This document shows, piece by piece, positions 1 to 12,221 of a DNA stretch of 64,000 nt. The DNA is taken from assembly GCA_051294375.1 (NCBI GenBank), contig CM119264.1:21275930-21339929 (forward strand), given 5' to 3'. Below the pieces are notes generated by a model. It made no database searches. It saw only the letters and a list, made by a program, of their open reading frames with translations, and was not told the DNA's origin. Position 1 is the stretch's first letter. Each line of letters starts with the position of its first letter. This stretch comes from Paraspadella gotoi (taxonomy: Eukaryota; Chaetognatha). The position numbers and the translations under genes were made by a program.

Positions 1-93
1 CACACAGTAAACTGAGTAAGAAAAAAGGTTCGTAAAAGAAAAAGAAATTATGGTTCATCTTTATAAATATATTAGAAAAACAATAATACCCTG
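1..93 (-). other. 3' UTR start of the Ig-family gene
   Basis: Sequence after the stop codon on the minus strand, AT rich. I see no canonical AATAAA before the window edge, so the transcript probably ends outside the window. Confidence 0.5.
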
Positions 94-213
94 TTATATT
101 CTGCCAAGGCTTGTGGGATCAACTCCGGTCGATGTCGAAACGCCAAGTGACCGGTTAGCATGCAATGCGTCAAGTTGCTGTTGTAGAGTGGCAGTTCGAA
201 TTCGCTCCAGCTG
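94..213 (-). CDS. Exon 16: last coding exon
   Basis: Codes residues 766-804, starting QLERIRTATLQQQLD and ending at TAA. The first half is Leu/Gln/Arg rich and could be a short amphipathic helix. The phase-0 acceptor is a tandem CAG-CAG (NAGNAG) site: the exon starts at 213, or at 210 without the first Gln. About 18 bases upstream the sense strand is a (CT)n tract of nearly 100 bases, which would serve as the polypyrimidine tract. Confidence 0.78.
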   Translation of the reverse strand, partial: QLERIRTATLQQQLDALHANRSLGVSTSTGVDPTSLGRI

Positions 214-232
214 CTGTTGATCGACATTTTCG

Positions 233-1529
<1,297 letters not shown>

Positions 1530-1868
1530 CACTGATCCGGTCGTGTTGGCGTAAGTCTCCATCTCGATCATTTGATCGTTGATGATGGGATACTTCGCGC
1601 CCTGCGCCGCCGCCGCAGCCGCCGCCGCAGCCAGAGAGACCTCCCCTCCGCCGCCGCCTCCACCGCCCACTCCACCGGTTCCTCCTCCACCCCCACCCGC
1701 GCCTCCGTTGGTCACCGCCAGCCCGTTGAGCGTGTTCGCCGGGGTAAACTTCCAGTAAGGGGCGTGGCCGTAGACTTGCGCCGCCACGTGCGACGGAAGT
1801 TGCGTCACGTGACGAGGTTGCGTCTCCATGGAGTCGTAGTCCATCTCGGGGTTGCACTGAACCGTCAC
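1530..1868 (-). CDS. Exon 15: cytoplasmic tail with poly-Gly and poly-Ala
   Basis: Codes residues 653-765 (339 bp, phase 0 at both ends). It contains Tyr-rich stretches (MDYDSME, YGHAPYWKF), a Gly run near 707-727, nine Ala near 732-740, then KYPIIND and METYANTTG. YPII fits the Yxx-hydrophobic sorting motif and YAN fits a pYxN SH2-binding motif; both are sequence matches only. The acceptor is CGTTCAG| and the donor CAGTG|GTGAGT. A run of 11 C's on the plus strand lies just past the donor. Confidence 0.9.
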
Positions 1869-2045
1869 CTGAACGAGGCGCGGGGGTTAGATCGGGGTGA
1901 ATGGAAGGTGGGAGAATTGATGGGGAGAGGAATTCGAATGACGGAAATGAGGAAATGAGGAAATTAGGAGAAGAAAAGAGAGGGAGGGTTCATAAAATGT
2001 GAAAATATATGTAATATAATAATCGATCTTTGTTCAATGTCTCAC

Positions 2046-2126
2046 CATCGGAGGAAATCCGTGATGCTGTGGGTGAAGGCCTCGATGCAGTTGGTCCCCG
2101 TTGGCCGCATTTCCATACTGAACTCG
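2046..2126 (-). CDS. Exon 14: juxtamembrane cytoplasmic tail
   Basis: Codes residues 626-652, starting RVQYGNAANGDQ and ending HHGFPPM; Gly, His and Gln rich. The acceptor is CCAACCAG| and the donor CCGATG|GTGAGA. It is in phase 0 at both ends (81 bp), so it could be skipped without a frame change. Confidence 0.87.
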
Positions 2127-2667
2127 CTGGTTGGAAGAAATTGGAAAAACCGGGAAAATGAGGGAGAAAAAAAGAAGGAAAAAAGAATGAGCAAATAGAT
2201 CATATGGCTTCTAGGGTCAGCGGTACCCAGAATTAGAAAACAATTTTTAAAACTTTATTAAAAATATAAATTATTTTAATTCAAAAATTATTCATGTGGT
2301 GGTTGTGTATTTTAAAATTTAACATTAGAACCAGATCAAAAAAATATTACAAAAACTAAAATCGTTTGCGTGGATCGTTGGCTGATCCCTGGGCCGATGC
2401 CCAAAAGGAAGCGAAACGAAAGGCATCAATCAAATCACTTTCAAAAAACGAAGGTGAAAGGAAGAGAAACAATTTTAGGGAGACAGAGAAGAAATGAGGG
2501 AGGAATGAAGGAATTGGGGAGGAATGAAGGAATGGGGGAGCAATGAAGGAATGGGGGAGGAATGAAACTTGAAGGGAGGTTTGAAAGGAATAGAAAGAAA
2601 TCAGGGAGAAAGGAAGTTTATTGGAGGAGGAATAAATAATAGGAGAAGAAAAGGTAATGACGACCTA

Positions 2668-2681
2668 AGAGAGAGAAAGAA

Positions 2682-2719
<38 letters not shown>

Positions 2720-2722
2720 AGA

Positions 2723-2762
<40 letters not shown>

Positions 2763-2823
2763 TTAGAGAGAGAGAGAGAGAGAGAGAAGAGAGAGAAGAA
2801 AAAGAGAGAGAGAGAGAGAGAGA
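2668..2823. repeat. (GA)n-rich tract in intron 13
   Basis: Imperfect GA dinucleotide repeat. The rest of intron 13 (2127-3064) is purine-rich simple sequence with short GGAATGAAGGAATG repeats near 2500-2570. Confidence 0.9.
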
Positions 2824-3064
2824 TCAGTTTCGAACACGAACGGGAAGAAAAGGAACGCATATGCCCTTTGGGAGACACCGAAAGTGGAATTTAAAGATTG
2901 AAGAAAAAAGGACTACGTAGAAAGTGGGAAGCTCGTGGATAATCAGGAATGCGGAAGAAGAAAGAGAAAGAACTAAGAAATATAGGAATCAAGAACTTAG
3001 GAATCGGTCGCTCTGAACGTTGCACAAAAAAGGAGCGTTACCCCTTATCTCACACCTGACCCAC

Positions 3065-3255
3065 CTTTTTGCAGAGCAGCACCATAAGGAACATGAGGAG
3101 AGTAACGAGCATGATGATGCAAAGTAGGATGGCCACCCCGTAGGTGTAGAGGTGATTCCCGCCGCGACCTTCTCCCTCGAGCACGAGATTGGAGAAGGGC
3201 CCGTTGAGAAAGTGATGAGACTGACCCGGTTGTTGGACCGAGAGTTGGATTTGGG
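3065..3255 (-). CDS. Exon 13: stalk and transmembrane helix
   Basis: Codes residues 562-625. A short Gln/His/Gly stalk precedes about 23 hydrophobic residues (from YGVAILLCIIM to MVLLC), followed by Lys-Lys, which fits a type I stop-transfer. The acceptor is TTCCTCAG|. The donor used here is AAAAAG|GTGGGT. A second in-frame donor 9 bp on (CAG|GTGTGA, exon end 3056) would add Val-Gly-Gln after the lysines. Both leave phase 0. Confidence 0.9.
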
Positions 3256-4020
3256 CTGAGGAAAGGAACAATTTAGTGTGACGAACATTCAGTAAATATA
3301 AGAAAAAAAAATTATAAGTTTATATCAGTGCTAGGCTACTACTCTACCCAGTACTCCCCACTATGCATGTAAATTGTGCCATGAATTATGCGACAATCTT
3401 AACGACCGTCGACGCCAAGAAACAAAAAAACAATAAGTGGCCAATTAACACGATTGTCAAATTCTTTAACCATTAAGGCTCCAATTAATAAAAAGAATAA
3501 AACAACTCGAGAAAGCAGAGACACGATGATGAAAAACCGTTGAAGGACAAAACGAAAGAAATTCGGAGGAGAAAGTGGAATTGGAAGAGGACTAACAACT
3601 CGACTGAGAAAAAAGAAGGTATGGAACATTAAAACATGTCTTATATAAGTATTATCTATTTTAGGTTTTAATAGTTGCATAGTTTGACTGTGACCTGATT
3701 CAAATATGTCTTTGAACCGTTATCAGAAACTAATTTTTAAATTCAACTAATAACAAAAATGCTCTTAAATAAATATAGCCCAATGTGCAGTTGCCGGGAG
3801 AAGAGGGTAAATCTATAAGTAACAAAAGTTAAAAGAAGTACTCTTAACAAAATATCTTTGCGTCAATCACCGTCAGAATTTCGTCGTCTCCCGACGGACC
3901 GACTCGGGCGAAAAAAAAGAACAACCTTAACTTCGTTTTGACATTGCGACACTGACTAGGCTGCAGTATTGGGAAAAAAGATTTCGCGAAATCGTTTCTT
4001 GGTGAAAAGAAAGAAAAGAA

Positions 4021-4042
4021 GGAGAGAGGCAGAGAGAGAGAC

Positions 4043-4084
<42 letters not shown>

Positions 4085-4192
4085 GAGAGAGAGATCGAAA
4101 CGAGAGGAAACTCATAAATGATTCTGCATAGAAAAACTTTCATCATCGACGCAATTCAATTTTCTCTCTTCGCGGGTTTCTGTCTCTTTTCT

Positions 4193-4264
<72 letters not shown>

Positions 4265-4266
4265 CT
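4021..4266. repeat. Inverted pair of (GA)n and (TC)n tracts
   Basis: GA repeat at about 4021-4094 and TC repeat at about 4190-4266 with roughly 95 bp between. The two arms are complementary and could fold into a hairpin. In intron 12. Confidence 0.85.
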
Positions 4267-4549
4267 CACATTCTCTTTTGTTCATTTTTTCTCTTTCCTC
4301 TCTTTTTATATGTAAGTCTATTCCTTCACTGGTTCACAGAACATAAAAACCTAAAGAGTTTTTTCTCAGTTTTATTCCTTTCAGTGTTTCAGTACATCGG
4401 AAAAAGCATGTGACGGAATAAATATAAATTTATAATGAAAGTGAGGTAAAAGAAAATACTGTATAAGACAAAATTATGAAAATCAACGAAGAAGGAAACA
4501 AATAAAGAAAAAAAATAAAACTGAAAGAAAGAAAGAAAAAAAGATAAAA

Positions 4550-4551
4550 AA

Positions 4552-4615
<64 letters not shown>

Positions 4616-4618
4616 AAA
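4550..4618. repeat. (GAAA)n microsatellite
   Basis: About 17 clean GAAA units in intron 12. Confidence 0.95.
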
Positions 4619-4832
4619 GCTGCACTACACGGGAAGAAAAAAGCCAGAAGAAATGAAAAAGGGAATTTAAAAAAAGAAACTACTTAATTTAATAATTGAT
4701 TGTACGATAAAAAAGTATTTGAAAAAACAAAAAAGAAAAACAAAGAGGTACAGAATAAGTATAATGGAAATGAAACTAGTGGTGAAATGAGAGAAAGAAA
4801 AGACCAAAAGGTGAAACCGAATGAAAAAAGCG

Positions 4833-4888
4833 GAAAGTGAAGAGACTCACCAGATGAGAGGAAAGTGAAGAGACTCACCAGATGAGAG
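4833..4888. repeat. 28-bp perfect tandem duplication over exon 12 donor
   Basis: Two identical 28-base units (4833-4860, 4861-4888). Each contains the end of exon 12 and the GTGAGT donor on the minus strand. Confidence 0.95.
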
Positions 4889-4958
4889 GACCCCGTCTCC
4901 CGTCGGAGTAGTAATGAGGATTTTGATGGGATCCTGTTTCGAGAACCACTTCGACGAC
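4879..4958 (-). CDS. Exon 12: membrane-proximal segment with duplicated donor
   Basis: Codes residues 535-561 plus one base (SSKWFSKQDPIKILITTP). The acceptor is GTCCTCCAG| and the donor ATCTG|GTGAGT. Entry phase is 2 and exit phase 1. A perfect 28-bp tandem duplication (4833-4860 and 4861-4888) copies the exon end and its donor, so a second identical donor sits 28 bp downstream, at 4851. Use of the outer donor would shift the frame before the transmembrane exon. Confidence 0.85.
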
Positions 4959-5217
4959 CTGGAGGACAAAAAAGGAGGAAAGGTGAGGAATGAAAGAAAG
5001 GAATAGAGAAAAGGAAGAAAAAGGAAAAGGAAGAATTGAGGAAAGAAAGAAAAAGAGGAATCGGGCGAATTAGAAATAAGAGGAAGACTTTTGAAGGAGT
5101 TAAGTTTAAGTCGAAAACAATACGATAAAGAGCAATGAATGTTAATTAGATTTCGTCTACTTAATTTTAGAGAAAGAGAAGGAGAAAAACAGTGAAAGAA
5201 GAACTTATAAAAAGAAA

Positions 5218-5221
5218 ATGA

Positions 5222-5261
<40 letters not shown>

Positions 5262-5265
5262 ACGA

Positions 5266-5317
<52 letters not shown>

Positions 5318-5318
5318 A
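5218..5318. repeat. (GAAA)n microsatellite
   Basis: About 24 GAAA units with one GAAC unit, in intron 11. Confidence 0.95.
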
Positions 5319-5930
5319 AAAAAAAAGTAAGAAAAAAAGAAGCAAAGAAAGAAAATAATAAAGAAGAAAACCAGAAAAAAAAATGTAAAAAATAAAGAGA
5401 AAGAGAAAAAAGAAAGAAAGACTGACTGACAGCTGAGATATTAGATTTGGGTGAGAGAAACTTAAAAGCGAAAAGGAAAAGTAAATGGCTTTGAATTGAA
5501 CCAATTGACGTGTTGCCTTTGACGAGGTCGTCGTCGTCAACGTCGTCGTCGAGGTCGTTCCCTGAGACAAGCACCGTTATTTAATTGCCTAAAGCCAACC
5601 GTTTTTCTTTTAGACATGACAACAAGCAGTTGCCGACTGGCTCCCGGGCCGTATTTTAAAATAAAAATTATGTATCTTTCGACAAAAAAAGACAGAAGCG
5701 TCTGAAAACAAGTTTGAGCAAACAATGTCGGATCTGCCTACGAAAATTAATTAATTAATTAATTAATCAATTAATTAATAATTAATTTTAATATTTAATA
5801 ATTAATTATAAATTTATATACAGCTTATCATCATCGATGTCCTTAAAATAAAGTAAATGTGACTTATATTTTTTCCATTTAAACTCATTTCCACTGGCAC
5901 AATTCCGTCAAAACTTTATATCTAGCTTCG

Positions 5931-6357
5931 TGTCAGAAGAGTTGCCCGCTCTGCGGGTCCCTCCGTCTTCCGCCCCGTCGCGCCAATACTTGGAAGTAGC
6001 AGAAGCTGACGCCCGTCCACCAGCGTCTCCACTTCGTAAGACCGCAAAGTCCGAAGGCTGTGCCCAGTTCAAAGCCACCGCAAGTCCCAGTCTTGTGCTT
6101 TGTGGCCTTCTTATCCCTCTGACAAAGTATCTGGAAAAATGGTGCGTTAGGTGACGTGAACATTGGTGACGTGGCTACTTGCTGAACTACCGTCGTAAAA
6201 AAGCCGTTTGTGAGGTAGGAGGCCTATGGTCTACATATTTGGCCTACCTATTGTTTGAACGGAAGAGAAAATAGAGTGCGAAAGTAAGCAAAAAGCGAAC
6301 TCTATCGAGCTATGAAGAACTATAAAAAGCAAAAAGAGCAACACAATATCTCTTACA
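5931..6357. repeat. Left long direct repeat (LTR-like)
   Basis: 427 bp beginning TGTCAG and ending TTACA. It matches 8856-9283 (428 bp) along its whole length with many one-base differences and indels. It holds a TATAAAA near its right end. Coding orientation of the element is not clear. Confidence 0.65.
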
Positions 6358-8855
6358 CCCCCACCTTTTCAGACTCCATGAGTTATGAAAAAATCACCAT
6401 AGACACTCAGCACTGAGAAAGGGGAACATGTCGATAGAATCTAAGGAGAAAAAAACAAATCAGGGAGAAGAAGAAAAGGAGAAAAAAAGCAAATAAGCAA
6501 ATTTAAAAGGCAGGGTAAGAAATTTTAATTTTTTAGTCTTATTCTTATGGTTTTGCCCGACAACAAACCGTGAATTATTTTTACACAGTTATGTGACATG
6601 ATCATTAATCAAGAAAAACTTTTGTAAAAATGATTGTGCACTTTGAAACAATTAATTTTCTATCGATGCGATATTTAGCAATAAAAAATTAGCACAAACG
6701 TCCAACCATGTCAATGTATCTCATAGAGAAAATTTACTAGCTTTACTATCACGTAAAACTTTATTACATGGAATGTGTGATTGAGCTCTACATTTATTAA
6801 TGTCAAAGTTAACTTCGAAGTAATAATTTCGCCAAATAATTTTGTATGGTATAAAACGTTTATAAAACGTGGACTACATTAAGATTGTCGTAACGATTAG
6901 GAGCTACAAACTAACACTTAAATAAAAAGCAGAAAAACAAAAAACGCACGAAGACACAAAATAACACGTATCGAAGACATAACGGACGCCTCAACCGAAT
7001 TCATTAAATTTTGTAGTTTATAACAGCATATCAATTAAACTAGTTTTTTATTAACAAGTCATATCGTAGAACGTAAAGTATCATCGAATTTCAAGAATGG
7101 CTCTTGAGAGTAGAAAGAAAACAAAACCTTTTCCGAACGCAGAGAAAGTATATACATTCCAGGTTTGGCCCGCCCACTAACGGCAACCGGGTAGAGACGT
7201 GATTAAATCGGACATTTAATTAATGGATAAATTCACATTATAAAAAGGCCTGTGAAAACGACTTTAATGTAATTCAGTGATCTTATAATGGTATATCATT
7301 TACTCGTTTCAGCAAATTTTTTTGGCGGGGCCTAAATTAAGCACATGCCTGGCCGTGGTATCAATAAGTTCGTTCAGGAAAATAAATTTATCATTCAATA
7401 ATAACGTCGTCACCTAAAATTTATCTCTTACTTGAAATTAAAATTAAAACGTCAGACACGTAAACACGAAGTTCAATTAAAACATGTTAAGTATCTTTCA
7501 TAAAAGCATTAACTTCGGATCATTATTCTTTAAAGATAGATCAATAAAGGCCCAAAATAAAAAAAAAAAATTAAAATTTCAAGTTAAACAAATGGAAATC
7601 AAGACGGGTTTAAACTAAATAAAGTACAATCTTTCTTAAGTCAATTGTCCGTCTTGTTCTTAGTTTTTTGTTTTTTTTTTTTTTTTTTTTTTTTTTTTTG
7701 AGGTACTCTCCCGCCCCCACCGTTTGTCCGCGGGCGTTGCACCAGCTAGGCGCCCTCCTCGCGCGACCGAGGACCTCTCAAGACTCACGCTCGTTGCCAC
7801 GAAGCAAGAGCATACGCTGGCTCCGCCTCCTAGGCAATCGAGGACATCCAAAGAAGTCGCGCTCTCGCCGCAAAGGCCGCCTGCCGAGCCTCCCGGGCCT
7901 CAGACAAGACAACGGGATTCAGGGAGTTCCTCCGAAAGGCGCTCAGCCAGCGCGGGGCACTAAACGCTAACGCCGCCGCAGCCACCGCCGAGGTCGTCGA
8001 AATCTAATCTACACTTCACGATCTTTTCCGCGACAAAGTCTCCTTTTAATCGTTCTTCATTAGTCTCAAATAATACTAATTATGCAACACTAAACGTAAA
8101 CGATTTACTCTTGATTTGACAATTCGAATTCACATCCCGCTTCTAAAACGTAACGCAAATAGAGCCAAAACAGTTATAGAGGTAAACTGAAAGAATAATT
8201 CTATCAAATGAAAAATATTACAACGAGAAGACTAACAGCTTAATCCTAATACAGGAAGCGCAAAACATTCAAAATAATATTTTGTGAGTCTTTAATATTC
8301 TATGTTTTAAACAACTTAGTAAACAGACAAAAGTCAAGTGAACCGAAATTAAAAAATTGGCACAAACTTAACTAGACTCAATTGTAAATAAGTTCATACA
8401 GACGTAAATTAAACAACGGCGTTATTATGAAAATAATCATAAATTGACAAGATCACTCGTTAATAAAGGAGAACGTGATGATCGAGTCTTTGAATCGCGA
8501 CCGCGAAATCGGATTCCCCCACCACTATCGCGCGGGCTGAGTCTGGCCCTCTGGCCGCAATTAGGAAAATCCCATAGCAGCGTTGCTAAAGGCGAAACAA
8601 ACGCTGAGGCTTGGCTCTGGAAAATAACAACGAAAATCCCGTAAAACGAATTTCATTTTCGAGATGAAGGTCGCCCAAACTATTGACGGGCCGCGGATCG
8701 GACGTCGGAACATTGGCTTTGCTTCTAGAACCAGCGGCGGTGGGCGCAGCGTTCAAGGACGCCGCCGCCGCCGCTTCGAGATAATCGTGCGCGTTGCAAT
8801 CTTCCACACGTTTGATTGAGACCCGAGAAACGAGGACGTGAAAGGGCCTTTTTAC
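6358..8855. mobile_element. Internal region of a non-autonomous LTR-type element
   Basis: 2.5 kb between the two direct repeats, mostly AT rich, with a poly-T run near 7670-7699 and GC-rich blocks at 7700-7990 and 8490-8800. No gag, protease, RT or integrase motif was seen in the available frames. If the flanks are LTRs, this is a TRIM/LARD-like passenger. Confidence 0.45.
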
Positions 8856-9283
8856 TGGCAGAGAGTTTGCCCGCTCTGCCGGGAGTCCCCTCCGTCTTCC
8901 GCCCGGTGCGCCAATACTTGGCAGTAGCAGGAAGCTGACGTTCCGTTCCAGCAGCGTCGTCCCTTCGTTAGACCGCAAGTCGAAAGGCCTGGTGGCCCAG
9001 TTCATAGCCCACCGCAAGTCCAGTCTTGTGGCTTCGTTGTGGTCTCTAGCCCCCTGGACTAGAAAGTATCTGGAAAATGGTGAGTACGGTGACGGACTGT
9101 GACGTGCTACTTGCTGACTACCGTCGTAAAAGGCCGTTTGTGGACGGGTAGGAAGCCTATGGTCTAACATATTGGCCTACTAGTGTTTGAACTGGAAAAA
9201 AAGTAGAGCGGAAAGTAAGCAAAAGCGAACTTTCAGAGCTATGAAGAAACTATAAAAAGCAAAAGAGAACGACAATATCTCTA
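8856..9283. repeat. Right long direct repeat (LTR-like)
   Basis: 428 bp beginning TGGCAG, partner of 5931-6357. AGCTTC occurs just before the left repeat and just after the right one, a candidate target-site duplication. Confidence 0.65.
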
Positions 9284-10167
9284 AGCTTCTTCACAAACTT
9301 TCCTTCCGCTCACAAAATTTCATCTCATTCTATTATGGGTTAAAATAAGAAAAAGAGTTAAAGTAAATGTGACTCATATTTTTTCATTTAAACATCATTT
9401 CCCACTCAAACGATTCCATCGAAACTTGGTTTCCTGTTTAATCACACTCTTTCCTACTCACATACAATAAATTCCAGGTCAATCCCCCATCCACTCATGA
9501 GCAATTGTGTTCAAATGAATTATATTCTTTTGTTTTTCCATTTAAACTCATTTCCACTCGGACGATTCCATCCAAACTTATATCCAGCTCATCACACACT
9601 TCCTACCACACACAAAATTTCATTCAAATCCATCCATCCAATCACGAGTAATTGGTGTTTTTTGCTAAGGTGGGAGGAGGACGGACGGACGGACCGGACG
9701 GAGACGGACGGACGGAGACGGACGACGGAGACGGACGGAGACGGACGACGGACGACATAATTTTTTTTGCATAATTTATATAATTCGATGTTCTGCAATG
9801 ATATAAGTTAGTGCCCGACAATATTGAGGGGCGGACCGACGAACGACAAAGTGAATTACAGAGTCGGGATCTGCTGATAAGCAGATCCGACTAAAAAATG
9901 GAGAGAAGTGATACCTAAACAGAGCGGATTTCATTCATCTGTGATGATACACTACGTAAATACCAGAGGAAACTAATGGGATATAGATATCTAAAATCTA
10001 AAAACCTTACAATTTTAGCTTATTTTTTTCTCAATGTTTTCGCACATTTTTGCTCATCATAAGAGTAAGAAAAAATAATAAGAGATTTAAAATAACAGTA
10101 AGAAAGTAAAGGAAATAGCAGTCGTGGCGCCATCATCGCCGACGGACCCCCATCTCACTCAGCTCAC

Positions 10168-10418
10168 CCGTTCTGCAGACAGAGCGAAACGGTCACCGCC
10201 GCCCCTCGGATCGTCTTCATTGGAATGATCTGAATTCTGTGGCAGGCGGCGCCCCCGCGCCCGGCGCCTTCGGAACCGGAAGTCAGGCGCCGGGCGACGT
10301 CGTCCTCGGCCAGCGACGGCGCCGAGAGAATATCGACTGCGCCGTGAAAGACGCGAACGGGAAGGCGCTGCTTCAGGAAGGGAACTTTGCTGGAGATTTG
10401 GCAGGAGAAGTTGGCCGA
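10168..10418 (-). CDS. Exon 11: second Cys-containing domain
   Basis: Codes residues 452-534 plus two bases. It starts SANFSCQISSKV (sequon N454, Cys457), has a GC-rich middle, then Cys510 and the strand VTVSLCLQNG with Cys531 and sequon N534. The acceptor is CAAACAG| and the donor ACGG|GTGAGC. Entry phase is 0 and exit phase 2. A Tc1-like element ends only 51 bp upstream of this acceptor. Confidence 0.88.
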
Positions 10419-10469
10419 CTGTTTGAAGGAGATGTGAAAGGTAATAGGTATTAGTATTACATTTACTTA

Positions 10470-11397
10470 CAGATCTGATCAAAAAAAAGTTTAAACTTTG
10501 AACCCCCTACTATATTTGGGTTTGTTTGAAAGCCAAGAAAAATATATTTCATCCGAGCCCATGACGAGGTTTTGAGGCTAAATTTTATAGAAGCTGTGCT
10601 AAAATCAGAAAAAAGATCAAAATTTTATCTTACAATTTCTTTTTATCCATCTTTGTTTTTTGTTTTTTTATGTTTTTTTAACCATGGAAACTCATAAACA
10701 GCTGATCCCCAAAAGGAAAGCTACAATAGTTGAGCTTTGGAAGGGGGGTTTGTCAAGATATAGGATCGCCAGCCAGTTTTATTTCTTTCTAACAACCATC
10801 TGCAGAGTTGTTAACAAATTTGAAGCAACTGGACACATGGACGAGCTTGTTGGACAGCAGGCGGCCTCGCATGTCCACGGAGAGTGAGAAATGATAATGT
10901 GGATAGTCTCGCAATGCAAGATTGTAAGGCTTCTGCAAGCCAGTTGGGAAAAAATGGAGAAAAGAAAAAGTGTTGTCAGTTGTTTAACAGTGAATGGGCG
11001 GCTTTTCATGGAGGATAGAGCTCTTGGATACAAAGCTAAAACCACTCAAAAATGTCATGAGGAAAATGGGATTGACGTGCTCAAAGTTGGCCCGGTAACT
11101 CACCTGACTGCAACATCATCAAAATGTTTGGTCAAGGATGAAAAGGGATATTTTGCAGTATAACTGTAGGATTCGATCCAGGCTTAACAGTCAACAAAAT
11201 CTAAAAAAATTTTAAATGAATTTGGGGAGGCGAACCCTTCATATTTGTGCAGTCCCTACAACTCTTGCCCTTATTGCAGGGAGGTGGTGCTGGAAACAAA
11301 TAGTGGTCTGACAACGTATTAACTAAATGAGTCCTAAAAAGTACTATTTTCCTTCAAATAAAGAAATAAATATTAAACTTTTTTTTGAGCAGATCTG
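10470..11397 (+). mobile_element. Tc1/mariner-type DNA transposon, degraded
   Basis: The terminal inverted repeats start CAGATCTG(A/C)TCAAAAAAAA at both ends and are flanked by TA at 10468-10469 and 11398-11399, the Tc1/mariner target-site signature. It is 928 bp with a broken transposase inside, in intron 10, 51 bp upstream of the exon 11 acceptor. Confidence 0.85.
10684..11190 (+). pseudogene. Tc1-like transposase relic
   Basis: The start at ATG 10684 gives an N-terminal helix-turn-helix type segment (KRKATIVELWKGGLSRYRIA). The frame is then broken by stops and shifts. In another frame near 11088-11120 the peptide WPGNSPDCNIIKMF matches the conserved Tc1 block around the second catalytic Asp (WPGNSPDLNPIE in intact members). 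Too short and frameshifted to be active. Confidence 0.8.
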
Positions 11398-11575
11398 TAT
11401 TTTGACACAAACAGCAAGATTTTTAATTTTCTTTAAAATTGTTTTGGGTACTAGCTTTTTTCATTAAAAAAAAAAGGAATAATGATACTAAAATTAATTT
11501 TCTTTTTTTGTTCATGGCATTTTTTTTATTTTGTTTATTTGTTTGTAGGTTTGTTTACACTTGCTCAGTGCTCAC

Positions 11576-11670
11576 CTTCATCCCGGGTGACACCTTGATG
11601 GCTTCGGGACAAGAGATTTTCGGCGGCGGAATCATCCAGACGGAAACGTTTTTTGACGCCAGCAGAGCCC
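11576..11670 (-). CDS. Exon 10: junction between the two related domains
   Basis: Codes residues 420-451. It ends the first related domain (sequon N427-V-S, then VWMIPPP) and starts the second (KISCPEAIKVSPGMK, Cys440). The acceptor is CCGCCAG| and the donor ATGAAG|GTGAGC. Entry phase 1 and exit phase 0 fit both neighbours. The intron to exon 9 is only 212 bp. Confidence 0.88.
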
Positions 11671-11882
11671 CTGGCGGAGGGAGGAAAAGACGGAATGAGA
11701 GAGAGGGGGAGAAAATGATCGATAGAGGAAAGGGAGGAAAAAGGTTTAATTTAAAAGAGATTGTGACATTTTTATTTTTTCTGAGTTTGTTCATCTTTCC
11801 AATTTAGGATTTCGCGCCGTAAAGTCGTTCACTCGAACCCGTGCACTCCTGACCAACCTACCCAGTACCCACGCTCCCTCAC

Positions 11883-11968
11883 CTGTCAACGGAGACGTGA
11901 CCCACCAGGCGAGCTGCGCATGCGCGGCCGCGACGCCCGATGTCGATTTTGAGGCTCGAATCACTCCG
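11883..11968 (-). CDS. Exon 9: ectodomain segment
   Basis: Codes residues 391-419 plus one base, including AHAQLAWWVTSPLT. In the related second domain the matching strand ends SLCLQNG with Cys531. Here the position appears to be Trp, so this copy may lack the conserved disulfide. The acceptor is CGCCACAG| and the donor GACAG|GTGAGG. Entry phase is 2 and exit phase 1. Upstream on the sense strand lies a 190-bp (CT)-rich tract. Confidence 0.85.
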
Positions 11969-12030
11969 CTGTGGCGTTGAAGGAAACGAATAAAGGAAAG
12001 GGGGGAAAATGAAGAAGGGAGACAATTTTA

Positions 12031-12086
12031 GGAAAGAGAGAAAGAGGAGAGAGAGAAAGAAAGAGAGAGGGAGGGAGAGAGAAGAG

Positions 12087-12165
<79 letters not shown>

Positions 12166-12183
12166 AAACATAGGAGAGAGAGA

Positions 12184-12219
<36 letters not shown>
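12031..12219. repeat. (GA)n-rich tract upstream of exon 9
   Basis: Imperfect GA repeat of about 190 bp; CT on the sense strand, ending about 60 bp before the exon 9 acceptor. Confidence 0.9.

Positions 12220-12221
<2 letters not shown>

Larger units (their letters stand above)
5727..9891 (+). mobile_element. HINE/pearl-type (Helentron-like) element, copy 1, interrupted
   Basis: The left end is GTCGGATCTGCCTACG. The right end is a hairpin (GGATCTGCT-GATA-AGCAGATCC) followed by GAC and TAA, so the termini are inverted repeats. The 3' half (9284-9891) holds two copies of a core unit of about 150 bp, an ACGG-type microsatellite (9677-9755) and a conserved tail. Copy 2 at 44575-46144 has the same order and ends. 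Inverted ends, core repeats, tetranucleotide array and 3' stem-loop are the known layout of pearl/HINE elements. The 5' half is cut after 5930 by an LTR-type insertion. No Rep/helicase coding remains. Confidence 0.75.

Noticed and set aside
7668-7970. GC-rich plus-strand frames inside the LTR-type insertion
   Set aside because: Arg/Pro/Ser-rich, frame-ambiguous, no gag or nucleocapsid zinc-knuckle motif.
8586-9170. 194-residue minus-strand frame
   Set aside because: It lies mostly in the right direct repeat of the LTR-type insertion; the left copy has shifts in the same frame, and no domain is visible.
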